Shown one piece after another: positions 7,541-16,396 of a stretch of DNA of 64,000 nucleotides. The notes under the pieces were generated by a model, which worked only from the letters and a program-made list of their open reading frames with translations, did no database searches and had not been told where the DNA came from. A program made the translations under genes and the position numbers. Source of the DNA: Phaeobacter cretensis (lineage in GTDB: Bacteria; Pseudomonadota; Alphaproteobacteria; Rhodobacterales; Rhodobacteraceae); NCBI RefSeq assembly GCF_047372505.1, contig NZ_JBKBEU010000001.1, positions 2,294,001 to 2,358,000 of the forward strand, read 5' to 3'. Each line of letters opens with the position of its first letter. The first letter of the stretch is position 1.

Positions 7541-8525
7541 GGTGGCCACTACCCTCGGTGGTCTGGCCTCCGGGGGGCGTCTGTGGCAGGTCGATATCCT
7601 GCTGACCGAGGGCTTTGTCCTGACTGAATTCTCCGCTGTGGTTGAACCCTTGCGCTTGGCCAACCGCGTATTGGCGCAGCCACCATTTTCATGGACACTG
7701 AGATCGGCAGAGGGCGGCCAAATCGGCTGCCATGCGGGCGCATTTGTGAAGACAGAGCCTTTTATTGCAAAAACAGACGCCGATTGCGTATTCGTTCTGG
7801 GCAATACCGATCCCGATTGTACGGCTTTGTCTATGGGGTCACTTATCGGTACGTACCGTGCGCGCGGCGCCAAGGTATATCTGCTGGCCGAGGCCGCCAG
7901 CAGATATATTCGCGATAATGGCAAAGACGGCACGCGGCATACAACGCATTGGGAAAATGCGACCTTGATGCGGGAACGAATGGGATTGTTTGACGCTAAC
8001 TATGCGTTGGCCAGTGAGGATGGTCAGGTCGTGACCTGTGCAGGGATGGGCGCGACGGTCGATATCGTCTTAGCCTTGATCGGACAGCTGACCTCAGCGG
8101 CGGCCCAGGTGACGGTTGCGAATATATTGCTACATGACAAGATCCGCGATTATGGCTCGCTACAGCCGTTCTCGGGAGTGAAGCCAACCATTACCGGCGA
8201 TGCCGACCTCGACCAGGCAATCCGGATAATGCAGGACCACATAGAAGATCCGTTGCCGATCAATGAGATTGTCGATCACTTGGGTATTTCGACCAGATCA
8301 CTGGAGCGCAAATTCAAGACATTTCTGGGCACCACACCCAACGGGTTTTACCGTGAAATGCGTCTGAACAAGGCGAATAACCTGCTGCTGAACACCACTA
8401 TGAGTGTCCGTGAAATTGGGCTCGCCTGTGGATTTTCGAACGGGTTTTCGAGTCTATATAAGGAATTTTTCGGAATGACGCCCTTTGGTCTGCGCAAATC
8501 CCGGCGCTCGACTCACTCCAGTTAA
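7521..8525 (+). CDS. GlxA/GbdR-type AraC-family transcriptional regulator
   Basis: A 334-residue protein with an N-terminal DJ-1/PfpI-like ligand domain (residues about 20-200) and a C-terminal AraC helix-turn-helix pair (about 220-325, ending IGLACGFSNGFSSLYKEFF). GbdR of Pseudomonas has this architecture and activates glycine betaine, dimethylglycine and sarcosine catabolism. Lying between two dehydrogenases of that pathway supports the same role here. The ATG at 7521 overlaps the dehydrogenase stop by 20 bases; a GTG at 7542 is an alternative start that removes the overlap, and the ribosome sites do not decide. Assignment to the class is firm; the inducer is inferred. Confidence 0.88.
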   Translation: MTGSGPEVATTLGGLASGGRLWQVDILLTEGFVLTEFSAVVEPLRLANRVLAQPPFSWTLRSAEGGQIGCHAGAFVKTEPFIAKTDADCVFVLGNTDPDCTALSMGSLIGTYRARGAKVYLLAEAASRYIRDNGKDGTRHTTHWENATLMRERMGLFDANYALASEDGQVVTCAGMGATVDIVLALIGQLTSAAAQVTVANILLHDKIRDYGSLQPFSGVKPTITGDADLDQAIRIMQDHIEDPLPINEIVDHLGISTRSLERKFKTFLGTTPNGFYREMRLNKANNLLLNTTMSVREIGLACGFSNGFSSLYKEFFGMTPFGLRKSRRSTHSS

Positions 8526-8644
8526 TAATGCTGAATAGCTGAGAAATCTGTCTGGAGATTACTGCGGCCGGCTTGGCGTTTTTCATGCATTTTCTGTCGC
8601 GCTTACGTGGCAAACTCATGCTCAGCGTGTTCAGGAGAAACGAA

Positions 8645-11095
8645 ATGAGTGATCTTCCCAACAAGGCCCGCGTGGTCATTATCGGTGGTGGCGTGATCGG
8701 GTGTTCAGTGGCTTACCACCTCACCAAACTGGGTTGGGAAGATGTGGTTCTGCTGGAGCGCAAGCAGTTGACGTCGGGGACCACCTGGCATGCAGCTGGA
8801 CTGATTGCCCAACTGCGCGCGACCGCCAATATGACCAAATTGGCAAAATACAGCCAAGAGCTATACGGTGCTCTGGAAGCTGAAACTGGAGTCGCGACGG
8901 GTTTCAAACGCTGCGGGTCCATTACGGTCGCCCTTACGGATGAGCGCAAAGAAGAGATTTTTCGGCAGGCGGCGATGGCGCGTGCCTTTGGCGTCGAAGT
9001 TGAGGAAATCTCCCCCGAAGACGTAAAAAACCGCTACGAGCACCTGAACGTATGTGACGTTACAGCGGGCGTATGGTTGCCAAAGGATGGTCAGGGTGAT
9101 CCGGCCAACATTGCGCTTGCTCTGGCAAAAGGCGCCCGCCAGCACGGTGCGTTGGTTAAGGAACGGATCAAGGTCACGGGGATCGCCAAACAGGGTCGGC
9201 GGGTCACTGGCGTGGATTGGATCAGTGATGACGGCCAGTCCCAAGGACATATCGCAGCAGACATGGTGGTAAACTGCGCAGGCATGTGGGGCCATGAGGT
9301 TGGCCGTATGGCAGGTGTAAATGTGCCTCTGCATGCATGTGAGCATTTCTATATCGTGACCGAAGGTATCGCGGGACTGACCCAGATGCCGGTGCTGCGA
9401 GTGCCCGACGAATGCGCCTACTATAAGGAAGATGCCGGTAAGATCCTCCTGGGTGCCTTTGAGCCGAATGCGAAGCCGTGGGCAATGAAGGGCATTCCGG
9501 ATACGTTTGAGTTCGACCAGCTGCCCGAGGATTTTGACCATTTCGAGCCGATCTTGGAAGCGGCCTGCAACCGCATGCCAATGTTGGCTGAGGCAGGTAT
9601 CCATACGTTCTTTAATGGTCCGGAATCGTTTACCCCGGACGATGCCTACCATCTTGGTCTTGCTCCCGAGATGGACAATGTCTGGGTTGCAGCAGGGTTC
9701 AATTCCATTGGAATTCAGTCCGCCGGCGGGGCAGGGATGGCTTTGGCACAATGGATGGACGACGGGCAGAAACCGTTTGATTTGGGTGACGTCGATGTAA
9801 GTCGGATGCAACCGTTTCAGGGCAACAAGCACTACTTGTTTGAACGTTCAAAAGAAACGCTGGGTCTGCTTTATGCAGACCACTACCCCTACCGTCAAAA
9901 GGCTACTGCACGTGGCGTAAGACGGACGCCGTTCCATCACCATTTGAAAGAACAAGGTGCAGTATTCGGCGAGCTTGCAGGATGGGAACGCGCCAACTGG
10001 TTTGCAAATGAAGGCCAGGAGCGGGAATATCAGTACAGTTGGAAACGTCAGAACTGGTTTGAAAATTCCGCCGTCGAGCATAAGGCCGTCCGCGAGAATG
10101 TCGGCATGTACGACATGTCCTCCTTCGGCAAAATTCGCGTAGAAGGTCCGGATGCTGAAACCTTTCTGAACTACATCTGCGGCGCAAATCTGTCGGTGCC
10201 GGTTGGCAAGATTGTCTATACTCAGTTTCTGAATACTCGCGGTGGGATCGAGGCGGATGTGACCGTTACCCGCCTGAGTGAGACGTCTTATCTGGTGGTG
10301 ACACCGGCTGCGACGCGACTGGCTGACCAGACTTGGATGATGCGCCATGTTGGGGATCAACGCGTAGTACTCACCGATGTGACTGCAGGCGAAGGTGTGT
10401 TGGCCGTAATGGGTCCGAACGCGCGTAAGCTGCTGCAAAAAGTTTCGCCCAACGATTTTTCCAATGAGGTGAACCCCTTTGGGACCGCGCAGGAGATCGA
10501 GCTGGGTATGGGCCTCGCCCGTGTCCATCGCGTGACCTATGTCGGTGAACTTGGCTGGGAGATCTATGTCGGTGCCGATATGGCAGGTCATGCGTTTGAG
10601 ACGTTGCATGAAGCAGGTAAGGAAATGGGGGCGAAGCTTTGTGGTATGCACATGATGGACAGCTGCCGGATTGAGAAGGGCTTCCGCCATTTCGGCCATG
10701 ACATCACATGTGAGGACAACGTGATTGACGCCGGTCTAGGCTTTGCAGTGAAGACAGATAAGATCGATTTTATCGGCAAGGACGCTGTGCTGGAGCGTAA
10801 GGCAATTGGCCCGATGAACCGAATGTTGCAGTTCAAGCTGGCCGACGCTGAGCCGCTTCTGTTCCACAATGAGCCGATCATTCGGAACGGCGATTATGTG
10901 GGTTACCTCAGCTCCGGCAATTACGGGCACACATTGGGTGCGGCTATCGGGCTTGGCTACGTTCCATGCGAGGGTGAAAGCGTGGCAGATGTGCTGGGCT
11001 CATCCTACGAGATTGACGTCTGCGGTGTGAAAGTCAAAGCCGAGGCGTCGCTGAAGCCAATGTACGATCCAAAATCGGAACGGGTTAAGCAATAA
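8645..11095 (+). CDS. GcvT-fused FAD-dependent dehydrogenase, dimethylglycine/sarcosine dehydrogenase-like (copy 2)
   Basis: An 816-residue paralogue of the 5096 gene with the same order: FAD Rossmann fold (VVIIGGGVIG, residues 10-19), His49 in TTWHAAG as candidate covalent FAD site, central FAO_M region, and GcvT domain (YVGELGWEIYVG, CRIEKGFRHFGHD). The C-terminal folate half has HFGHDITCEDN where copy 1 has TWKGDLSTDYS, so the two probably act on different N-methyl substrates, for example dimethylglycine and sarcosine. I chose the ATG at 8645, with AGGAG 10 bases upstream, because copy 1 begins at the matching residue. An upstream in-frame start at 8573 adds unrelated residues. It is probably the last gene of the regulator-controlled block. 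Confidence 0.92.
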   Translation: MSDLPNKARVVIIGGGVIGCSVAYHLTKLGWEDVVLLERKQLTSGTTWHAAGLIAQLRATANMTKLAKYSQELYGALEAETGVATGFKRCGSITVALTDERKEEIFRQAAMARAFGVEVEEISPEDVKNRYEHLNVCDVTAGVWLPKDGQGDPANIALALAKGARQHGALVKERIKVTGIAKQGRRVTGVDWISDDGQSQGHIAADMVVNCAGMWGHEVGRMAGVNVPLHACEHFYIVTEGIAGLTQMPVLRVPDECAYYKEDAGKILLGAFEPNAKPWAMKGIPDTFEFDQLPEDFDHFEPILEAACNRMPMLAEAGIHTFFNGPESFTPDDAYHLGLAPEMDNVWVAAGFNSIGIQSAGGAGMALAQWMDDGQKPFDLGDVDVSRMQPFQGNKHYLFERSKETLGLLYADHYPYRQKATARGVRRTPFHHHLKEQGAVFGELAGWERANWFANEGQEREYQYSWKRQNWFENSAVEHKAVRENVGMYDMSSFGKIRVEGPDAETFLNYICGANLSVPVGKIVYTQFLNTRGGIEADVTVTRLSETSYLVVTPAATRLADQTWMMRHVGDQRVVLTDVTAGEGVLAVMGPNARKLLQKVSPNDFSNEVNPFGTAQEIELGMGLARVHRVTYVGELGWEIYVGADMAGHAFETLHEAGKEMGAKLCGMHMMDSCRIEKGFRHFGHDITCEDNVIDAGLGFAVKTDKIDFIGKDAVLERKAIGPMNRMLQFKLADAEPLLFHNEPIIRNGDYVGYLSSGNYGHTLGAAIGLGYVPCEGESVADVLGSSYEIDVCGVKVKAEASLKPMYDPKSERVKQ

Positions 11096-11278
11096 ACCCA
11101 ATAAATTCCACTGGATGAAGGTCATCTCAGAGCGACAGAAGCTGCGCGCTATCCGCGCATCTAACGTCGATGGTGGTATGGGCGTTCTATTGATCAACGC
11201 GATTGGCTTGTTTTGCTGTTTCCGCTCTGTCAATTGCCCGTTGAGCTGTCATAAACGCGGCTCAAGGAGATTTTCAAG

Positions 11279-12172
11279 ATGACGCCGCAGATCGAGAACA
11301 AAGACACGCCGCAGGGCCTTGCTTTTGCAGTATCCGCCTATCTGATGTGGGGGGGTCTGCCGCTATATATGAAAGCCTTGGCCCATATGCCTGCGGCCGA
11401 GGTCGTGGCGCATCGGGTGATCTGGTCGGTGCCTGTGGCGGGGATATTGTTGATCATCCTGCGCCGTACACGAGATCTGAAGGCCGCGCTGACGTCTCCA
11501 AAAGTCTTATTGATGGGGGCCGTGACCGCAGCTTTGATTTCGGTGAATTGGGGGATCTACGTGTGGTCCATCGCCAGTGGGCACGCTCTCGATGCGGCTC
11601 TTGGTTATTATATAAATCCCTTGTTCAGTGTCACATTGGGTGCGTTGCTGCTAGGTGAACGACTGACCGCTGCACAATTGGTGGCGATTGCATTGGCGGC
11701 GCTGGCTGTGCTGGTATTGGCAGTGGATGCCGGGCGGTTGCCTTGGGCCGCGATTGGTCTGACTCTCAGCTGGGGCTTCTATGCGTTTTTCAAAAAGTCA
11801 CTGCCAGTGGGGCCAAATCAGGGGTTCATGCTTGAGGTGCTGATCCTTACGCCCCCGGCGTTGGCGTATTTGACCTATCAGACGGCCACAGGCGGCGCTC
11901 ACTTTGGCAGTGACGTGAGCGACACCTTGCTGCTTTTGGGCTGTGGGGTCGTTACAGCCGTGCCTTTGATTACCTATGCCAATGGCGCAAAACTTCTGCG
12001 GTTGTCCACTATCGGTATTCTGCAATACATCGCGCCTACCATGATTTTTCTGGCGGCGGTCTTTATCTTCGGTGAGGAATTCGGCCGCGCACGGATGATT
12101 GCCTTCCCGATGATTTGGTTGGCCTTGGTGATCTACTCGGTCTCGTTGGTTCGTCAGATGCGTCGTGAATGA
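11279..12172 (+). CDS. rarD: RarD-type EamA/DMT-superfamily transporter
   Basis: A 297-residue inner-membrane protein with about ten hydrophobic segments in two EamA repeats, the length and pattern of RarD. Family signatures include MWGGLPLYMKAL near residue 24, HRVIWSVP near 45 and LQYIAPT near 248. RarD proteins are presumed metabolite exporters, and the substrate is not established. AAGGAG precedes the ATG. The stop codon directly abuts the stop of the convergent SGNH hydrolase gene with no spacer, so any terminator must lie within coding sequence. Confidence 0.9.
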   Translation: MTPQIENKDTPQGLAFAVSAYLMWGGLPLYMKALAHMPAAEVVAHRVIWSVPVAGILLIILRRTRDLKAALTSPKVLLMGAVTAALISVNWGIYVWSIASGHALDAALGYYINPLFSVTLGALLLGERLTAAQLVAIALAALAVLVLAVDAGRLPWAAIGLTLSWGFYAFFKKSLPVGPNQGFMLEVLILTPPALAYLTYQTATGGAHFGSDVSDTLLLLGCGVVTAVPLITYANGAKLLRLSTIGILQYIAPTMIFLAAVFIFGEEFGRARMIAFPMIWLALVIYSVSLVRQMRRE

Positions 12173-12856
12173 CTATTCGGCAGCCGTCCGATTGGCGAGT
12201 TGGGTGTTGATGATCTCGGCCAATGCCTCTGCCCAAAGAAAATACGCTTCTGCGGAGGGGTGATACCCATCTCGTGCAGCCAGCGTTGGGTCATGGGGCA
12301 TATTGAACGGTAGGTGCACAACACTCGGGTCTTGCTTTGCCAGCCTTGCCAGTACCCGGTCCAGCCGTTTTGCATGTTGTCCCAATACCCAGGCCAGAGG
12401 GCTGGGAAGAGCGGGGAAATCGGCCATGGGCGGAACGCCGCACAAGACCACCAGTTTTACACCAAACCGATCGCGCAACAGTTGAATCAGAGCGGACTGT
12501 TCCATGTGAAACTTTCGCCCTCGGGCCAGACGTGTCACATCATTGACGCCAAGGGCGAGCACAGCAACATCGAATGTCTGTGGCGGTAGCGCGTGGACCC
12601 GCGCCAATGTATCAGCACTGCGATGTCCGGTTGTAGCTTCCAACCGCCAGGTCAGGTGCCGCCCCTTGGTTAGTCTGGCGACCAGTTGACCACTGAGCGC
12701 ATCTTCCTGACGGCCAACACCGACCCCGGCAGCTGAGCTGTCGCCAGCAACCAGCAGCCGCAGCGGCGTACCGTGACCCAGTTGCCCAAATCGGGGGCCT
12801 GAGGGTTCTGGTAGTCGCAGCGCACTGCGCCGCACGTTGATCGCCTGAACCAGCAA
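12173..12856 (-). CDS. SGNH/GDSL-family hydrolase (start uncertain)
   Basis: A 227-residue (minimum) esterase-like protein. SGNH blocks are visible: block I AGDSSAAG near residue 37 with the nucleophile serine, the Gly-containing TTGHRSAD segment, block III GVNDV, and block V DGYHPS with Asp and His near the C terminus. The given start is a TTG. The open frame continues about 26 codons upstream through a hydrophobic stretch (IARVALLPLLLVQ) typical of the family's N terminus, but no ATG, GTG or further TTG occurs there. Either an unusual initiator such as the CTG overlapping the upstream stop at 12898-12900 is used, or TTG is correct. It follows the SnoaL gene on the same strand. Confidence 0.8.
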   Translation of the reverse strand: MLVQAINVRRSALRLPEPSGPRFGQLGHGTPLRLLVAGDSSAAGVGVGRQEDALSGQLVARLTKGRHLTWRLEATTGHRSADTLARVHALPPQTFDVAVLALGVNDVTRLARGRKFHMEQSALIQLLRDRFGVKLVVLCGVPPMADFPALPSPLAWVLGQHAKRLDRVLARLAKQDPSVVHLPFNMPHDPTLAARDGYHPSAEAYFLWAEALAEIINTQLANRTAAE

Positions 12857-12897
12857 CAGGGGCAGCAGCGCGACTCGCGCGATATGGTCAAAGCCGA

Positions 12898-13311
12898 TCA
12901 GCTGAGAGCCGATTGGTACTGAAGAAAACGGGGATCAGAGGTAACCCTAGCCATAATCGCCTCCCGCAATACGCCGATGCTCTTATAGGGCCGCATGACA
13001 ACTTCGAATTGGTTTATCTGCCCATCAGAATTCAGAGTGATCAAGTCAACACCGACGGCATCGAATTCGCCGATTTTGCACTGGAACTCCAAGGCCCAGT
13101 CATCCGCGGCCCCCATGATGCGACGATAGCGAAAGTCACTGAAGACTTCGCCCACATGCCCAAGAATAGCCGCGACTGGTGCTCGGCCAGTCCATGTTTT
13201 CCAATAGGTCGGGGGCAAGAATTGAACATCTCCGGCCAATAGATCGGCAATTTGGCTGTCATCGCCGTGCGCAACAACCTCTTGCAATCTGGCGATGGTC
13301 GGATGGATCAT
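12898..13311 (-). CDS. SnoaL-like / NTF2-superfamily protein
   Basis: A 137-residue single-domain protein with the NTF2-like cone fold pattern: an N-terminal helix with IADLLAGDVQFLPPTYWKTWTGR, an ISVxxHV-type helix (AAILGHVGEVFSDF), and strands ending in FEVVMRPYKSIGVLREAI. Such proteins are either small enzymes (ketosteroid isomerase-like) or binding proteins; no catalytic set can be assigned. It is upstream of the SGNH hydrolase gene on the same strand with overlapping or near-overlapping ends, so the two may be co-expressed. Confidence 0.78.
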   Translation of the reverse strand: MIHPTIARLQEVVAHGDDSQIADLLAGDVQFLPPTYWKTWTGRAPVAAILGHVGEVFSDFRYRRIMGAADDWALEFQCKIGEFDAVGVDLITLNSDGQINQFEVVMRPYKSIGVLREAIMARVTSDPRFLQYQSALS

Positions 13312-13447
13312 ACTGCACCTCTCTCTCAGAACCGGGGGATACCGATGGGGCGGTTAGTGCCACCACCCTGCCGCCCTACGCTGCTACGAACAAGCGCGAC
13401 GTTGCGAAACCTTGCTCTGAATGCAGGAGGTCGCTAGGGACGCGGTT

Positions 13448-14101
13448 ATGACAGTCTCTAGCGCTTATACCCCGCCGATGGATCCCTTGGATATCCTGCA
13501 CCATGACGCACAGTTGTTGGTGGTGAATAAACCCCACGGTTTGCTCAGTGTGCCGGGTCGTGGTGAACATCTTGCGGATAGTCTGCTGACCCGTCTGAAA
13601 GCAGTCTTCCCAGAGGCATTGCTGGTCCATCGGTTGGATCGAGACACATCCGGTGTCATGGCCTTTGGTGTCACCCCTTATGCGCAGCGCCATTTATCGA
13701 TGCAGTTTGAAAAGCGCACCGCTAAGAAAGCCTATGTCGCGCGCCTCGATGGGCTGCTTGAGCCGAGAACCGGTACGGTAGATCTGCCCCTGATCGTGGA
13801 TTGGCCAAACCGACCACGCCAGATGGTCTGTCATGAAACCGGCAAAGAAGCTGTGACGTATTGGCGCGTGATGAAATATGAAACCGCCGCAACGCGTGTC
13901 CGTCTGACTCCCAAGACCGGCCGAACGCATCAATTGCGCGTGCATATGTTATCGCTCGGTCATGCGATTCTTGGTGATCCACTTTATGCGGAGGGGGCAG
14001 CGATGAATCATCCACGCATGATGCTGCATGCCGAAGAACTCAGGATTAAGCACCCGGACAGCGGCGTATCCATGAAGTTTCGTGCCAAGGCGTCGTTCTA
14101 G
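13448..14101 (+). CDS. RluA-family pseudouridine synthase
   Basis: A 218-residue RNA pseudouridine synthase. The catalytic aspartate is Asp64 in HRLDRDTSG, and the family motif KTGRTHQLRVHM follows at about residue 155. It lacks an S4 domain and is short, as in RluA/TruC-like members that modify rRNA or tRNA; the exact target uridine cannot be read from sequence. The ATG at 13448 has AGGGA about 10 bases upstream; an in-frame ATG at 13421 would add nine residues. It is convergent with the GT11 gene, with a 12-bp gap. Confidence 0.92.
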   Translation: MTVSSAYTPPMDPLDILHHDAQLLVVNKPHGLLSVPGRGEHLADSLLTRLKAVFPEALLVHRLDRDTSGVMAFGVTPYAQRHLSMQFEKRTAKKAYVARLDGLLEPRTGTVDLPLIVDWPNRPRQMVCHETGKEAVTYWRVMKYETAATRVRLTPKTGRTHQLRVHMLSLGHAILGDPLYAEGAAMNHPRMMLHAEELRIKHPDSGVSMKFRAKASF

Positions 14102-14113
14102 CCTAACTTGGCT

Positions 14114-14971
14114 TTAGACACTGATGCGCAGCCAGTCCCGGGGCAGGATATCGGGATTCTGTAATTTCGGGTCACCGAACCATTTCGCCGGTCCGGCGAC
14201 GCGGCGACTAGGTGTCTGGTTCAGCCAGGCAGCCCACCAGGAAAATGAACTATTCCCGATGATATTGTGCCGACACATGCTCATCAGGCGCATATCTTCG
14301 TAATCTTTTTCCGCGCCGTTGAAATCTACGACGACCTTCTCACAAGGTAGAGGAAGGTTGTCTTTGGCCCATTGCGGATCGTCCGAAAAAACATAGACGG
14401 TGGGTTGCCCGTCAAGCCCGGAGAGCACCTGGTCCAGCGCGGCTTCATAGTAGGCTTGATCACACAGCGCATGTGCCGCGAGGGTCAGATAATCTCCGCG
14501 GCGGACATGAAGCGAAACGGAATTGCTTTCGCTAATCCTCGCAGCCATTTCGGTGTTCTGCTGGTCTGAGAACGCGGGAAAGGTAAAGTTGTGACGGATT
14601 CGCTCTGCGATGTTGGAAAAATACCGCTCGCTCTGCCAGTACCCATGCAGGTAGCTGTCGTCTCCCCAGCGTTCAAATTCGGGGTTGAAGCCAAGGCCCG
14701 CCTCACGGCGAAGGTTTGGTTTAGCGCCCATAGCTTGTCCTGGGCCTCGCCATAGTGCGTAACGAATGGGGGCCGCCTGGCGTAACGGGGGTAGTGGATT
14801 GGCTGCTGCCAGCTCAAGATCGAACACGCGCGTCAAGACACCTTCGCCACGCAGTTCAGCACCCCGGCTGTCGAGCGCAAGTTGAACCCCCAGCCGATCC
14901 GCCAGCGCACGCCCGGCGGCGTATTGGAACATTTGATTTCCCATTCGGCCATGCAGGCGGGTGATGATCAT
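14114..14971 (-). CDS. Glycosyltransferase family 11 (alpha-1,2-fucosyltransferase-like)
   Basis: A 285-residue GT11 protein. It starts with the family motif GRMGNQMFQYAAGRAL (residues 8-23), has the donor-binding HVRRGDYL at 155-162, and the C-terminal GNSSFSWWAAWL motif. GT11 enzymes move fucose (or a related deoxyhexose) from a GDP-sugar to the 2-position of galactose in surface polysaccharide or LPS. No GDP-fucose biosynthesis genes (gmd, fcl) or other polysaccharide genes are beside it, so it is an isolated accessory gene and the donor must be made elsewhere. The start is the ATG of MIITRLHG, directly at the motif. Confidence 0.9.
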   Translation of the reverse strand: MIITRLHGRMGNQMFQYAAGRALADRLGVQLALDSRGAELRGEGVLTRVFDLELAAANPLPPLRQAAPIRYALWRGPGQAMGAKPNLRREAGLGFNPEFERWGDDSYLHGYWQSERYFSNIAERIRHNFTFPAFSDQQNTEMAARISESNSVSLHVRRGDYLTLAAHALCDQAYYEAALDQVLSGLDGQPTVYVFSDDPQWAKDNLPLPCEKVVVDFNGAEKDYEDMRLMSMCRHNIIGNSSFSWWAAWLNQTPSRRVAGPAKWFGDPKLQNPDILPRDWLRISV

Positions 14972-15060
14972 TTTTGATCCCTCTAGACAGCTATGCAGTG
15001 TTCATAGGTGTCATGTGGGGATCTGACCAGCCCCGGTCCCATTCCCAATCTCAAACACTC

Positions 15061-15564
15061 TCATTCACCGGTACGGGCCTTCCAGTCGCTATAGGCAGAC
15101 ACCCCAAAATTTGCGTCAGGGTGCCCAGTCATCGGTGCCAGGATCTCAATCGAATGGCCGTCGGGATCTGTAAAGTATATGGACAGCGCAGGCATCCAAC
15201 CCAATACAACGGGTTCATCAGTCGGCATGCCATTGAAATCAAGTGGTACAACGCCAGCATCAGACAACCGGTCGCAAACTCCATCCATCGCTGACACAGT
15301 ACTGCGAAACGCCATGTGCAACCGCATACCCATCGGTGCGGACGCGCCCGACCAGAGCCCAAGCATCCCTTGCGCAGGACCGCCCACCCAATAGAATGCC
15401 ACCTGCCGTTCGGGTATGTGGCGCGCCAGTTCCAGGCCCAGTATCTCGCCGTAAAACTCCATCGCCGTTTGCAGGTTTCTGACGGTTAGGTGGGTTTCGT
15501 AGATGCCAGTCAATTTGGTATCTATGTTGAGTTTCTGAGTAGAAAGAGGGGTTGCTTGCATCAT
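15061..15564 (-). CDS. VOC-family (glyoxalase/dioxygenase fold) protein
   Basis: A 167-residue protein with the paired beta-alpha-beta-beta-beta units of the vicinal oxygen chelate superfamily: ETHLTVRNLQTAMEFYGEILGLEL near residue 21 and IYFTDPDGHSIEILAP near residue 130. Members include glyoxalase I, extradiol dioxygenases and fosfomycin-type resistance enzymes. The metal ligands suggested here are His23, a histidine near 82 and Glu near 141, but the reaction cannot be named. It could begin at either of two successive ATG codons (15564 or 15561). It stands alone. Confidence 0.82.
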   Translation of the reverse strand: MMQATPLSTQKLNIDTKLTGIYETHLTVRNLQTAMEFYGEILGLELARHIPERQVAFYWVGGPAQGMLGLWSGASAPMGMRLHMAFRSTVSAMDGVCDRLSDAGVVPLDFNGMPTDEPVVLGWMPALSIYFTDPDGHSIEILAPMTGHPDANFGVSAYSDWKARTGE

Positions 15565-15901
15565 TGTGAGGCTCCGAAGGCTTGTGATTTTTCTCAGCCT
15601 GCAAGCTCAAGTTGGGTTTAGATCAAGCCTTAGATCGTGTTGCTTTGATCTATTTGGCGAGAACTTTGGAACTTTCGACCCCAGGGTGGCATTCAAGCAA
15701 CAAGGCTGGGCTTGAGCCTTGACCTCGAACGGTCGGAGGGCCTAAGGCTGGCATAGGGGCGGGGCCCTGCCGCTCGCGGTTTTTGTTACCATGGTGAACC
15801 CCCGTACTGGAATTTCTGTCTTTCGCCCATCATCTGATGCGCCAATGGCAATGCGGGCTCCATTTTCCCGGCGCATCTTGTTGATTGGACAAGAGGCAAT
15901 A
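15565..15901. other. Intergenic region, 337 bp, no gene seen
   Basis: The stretch lies between the divergent VOC and glyoxalase-related genes. An open frame from 15791 runs into the downstream gene, but its first 37 codons do not resemble the family. No convincing promoter, terminator or repeat was seen. Confidence 0.5.
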
Positions 15902-16360
15902 ATGACGACGAATCCAACAGAACTCCCAACCACCGGGAGCCTCAAACAACAGGCCCGCAATTTGCGTCAGCAATTGCAGGACCGCAATTTGACACTGTCA
16001 CACAGTGCTGCGCTTGAAATGGTCGCACGGCAATACGGCTACAAGGACTGGAATACGCTAAGCGCCAAAGCTGACAGGCCACGGCCGAATGTTCCCCAGC
16101 AAACTCTTCGTGTCGGGCAGACCCTGCAAGGCAGTTATCTCGGTCAAGCGTTCACGGCGGAACTGCGTGGGTTGCAGGTGTTTGCCGATGGGGCCCGTCG
16201 CCGCGTGACCCTGCATCTGGAAGAGCCCGTGGATGTGGTGAAGTTCGATAGTTTCTCCGCACTGCGCCAGCGAGTGACTGGCATCATAGGCTGGGATGGT
16301 CGCTCGATTGAGCGGACATCAGACGGTGTGCCCCAGCTGGTGCTCGAATTGCCAGATTAA
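15902..16360 (+). CDS. Glyoxalase-superfamily-related protein (Glyoxalase_8 type)
   Basis: A 152-residue protein. The first half matches a small domain seen in glyoxalase-related proteins: LKQQARNLRQQL near residue 13, then LSHSAALEMVARQYGYKDWNTLSA near 30-53. The second half is a beta-rich segment that looks like a barrel (VGQTLQGSYLGQAFTAEL). The function is not known. The ATG at 15902 follows AGAGG and starts the recognisable domain; an earlier in-frame start at 15791 is less likely. A bidirectional terminator follows. Confidence 0.75.
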   Translation: MTTNPTELPTTGSLKQQARNLRQQLQDRNLTLSHSAALEMVARQYGYKDWNTLSAKADRPRPNVPQQTLRVGQTLQGSYLGQAFTAELRGLQVFADGARRRVTLHLEEPVDVVKFDSFSALRQRVTGIIGWDGRSIERTSDGVPQLVLELPD

Positions 16361-16396
16361 TGCCTGTCTCGAATCTGCAGCAGCACAGCAAACAAA

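Noticed and set aside
11143..11159. TGCGCG/CGCGCA hairpin as terminator of the second dehydrogenase gene
   Set aside because: A 6-bp stem without a T run, not enough to call a terminator.
12670..12891. ATG-started frame (73 codons) as the true N terminus of the SGNH hydrolase through a frameshift
   Set aside because: Its frame gives no family match, while the hydrolase frame itself stays open upstream with a plausible hydrophobic N terminus, so no frameshift is needed.
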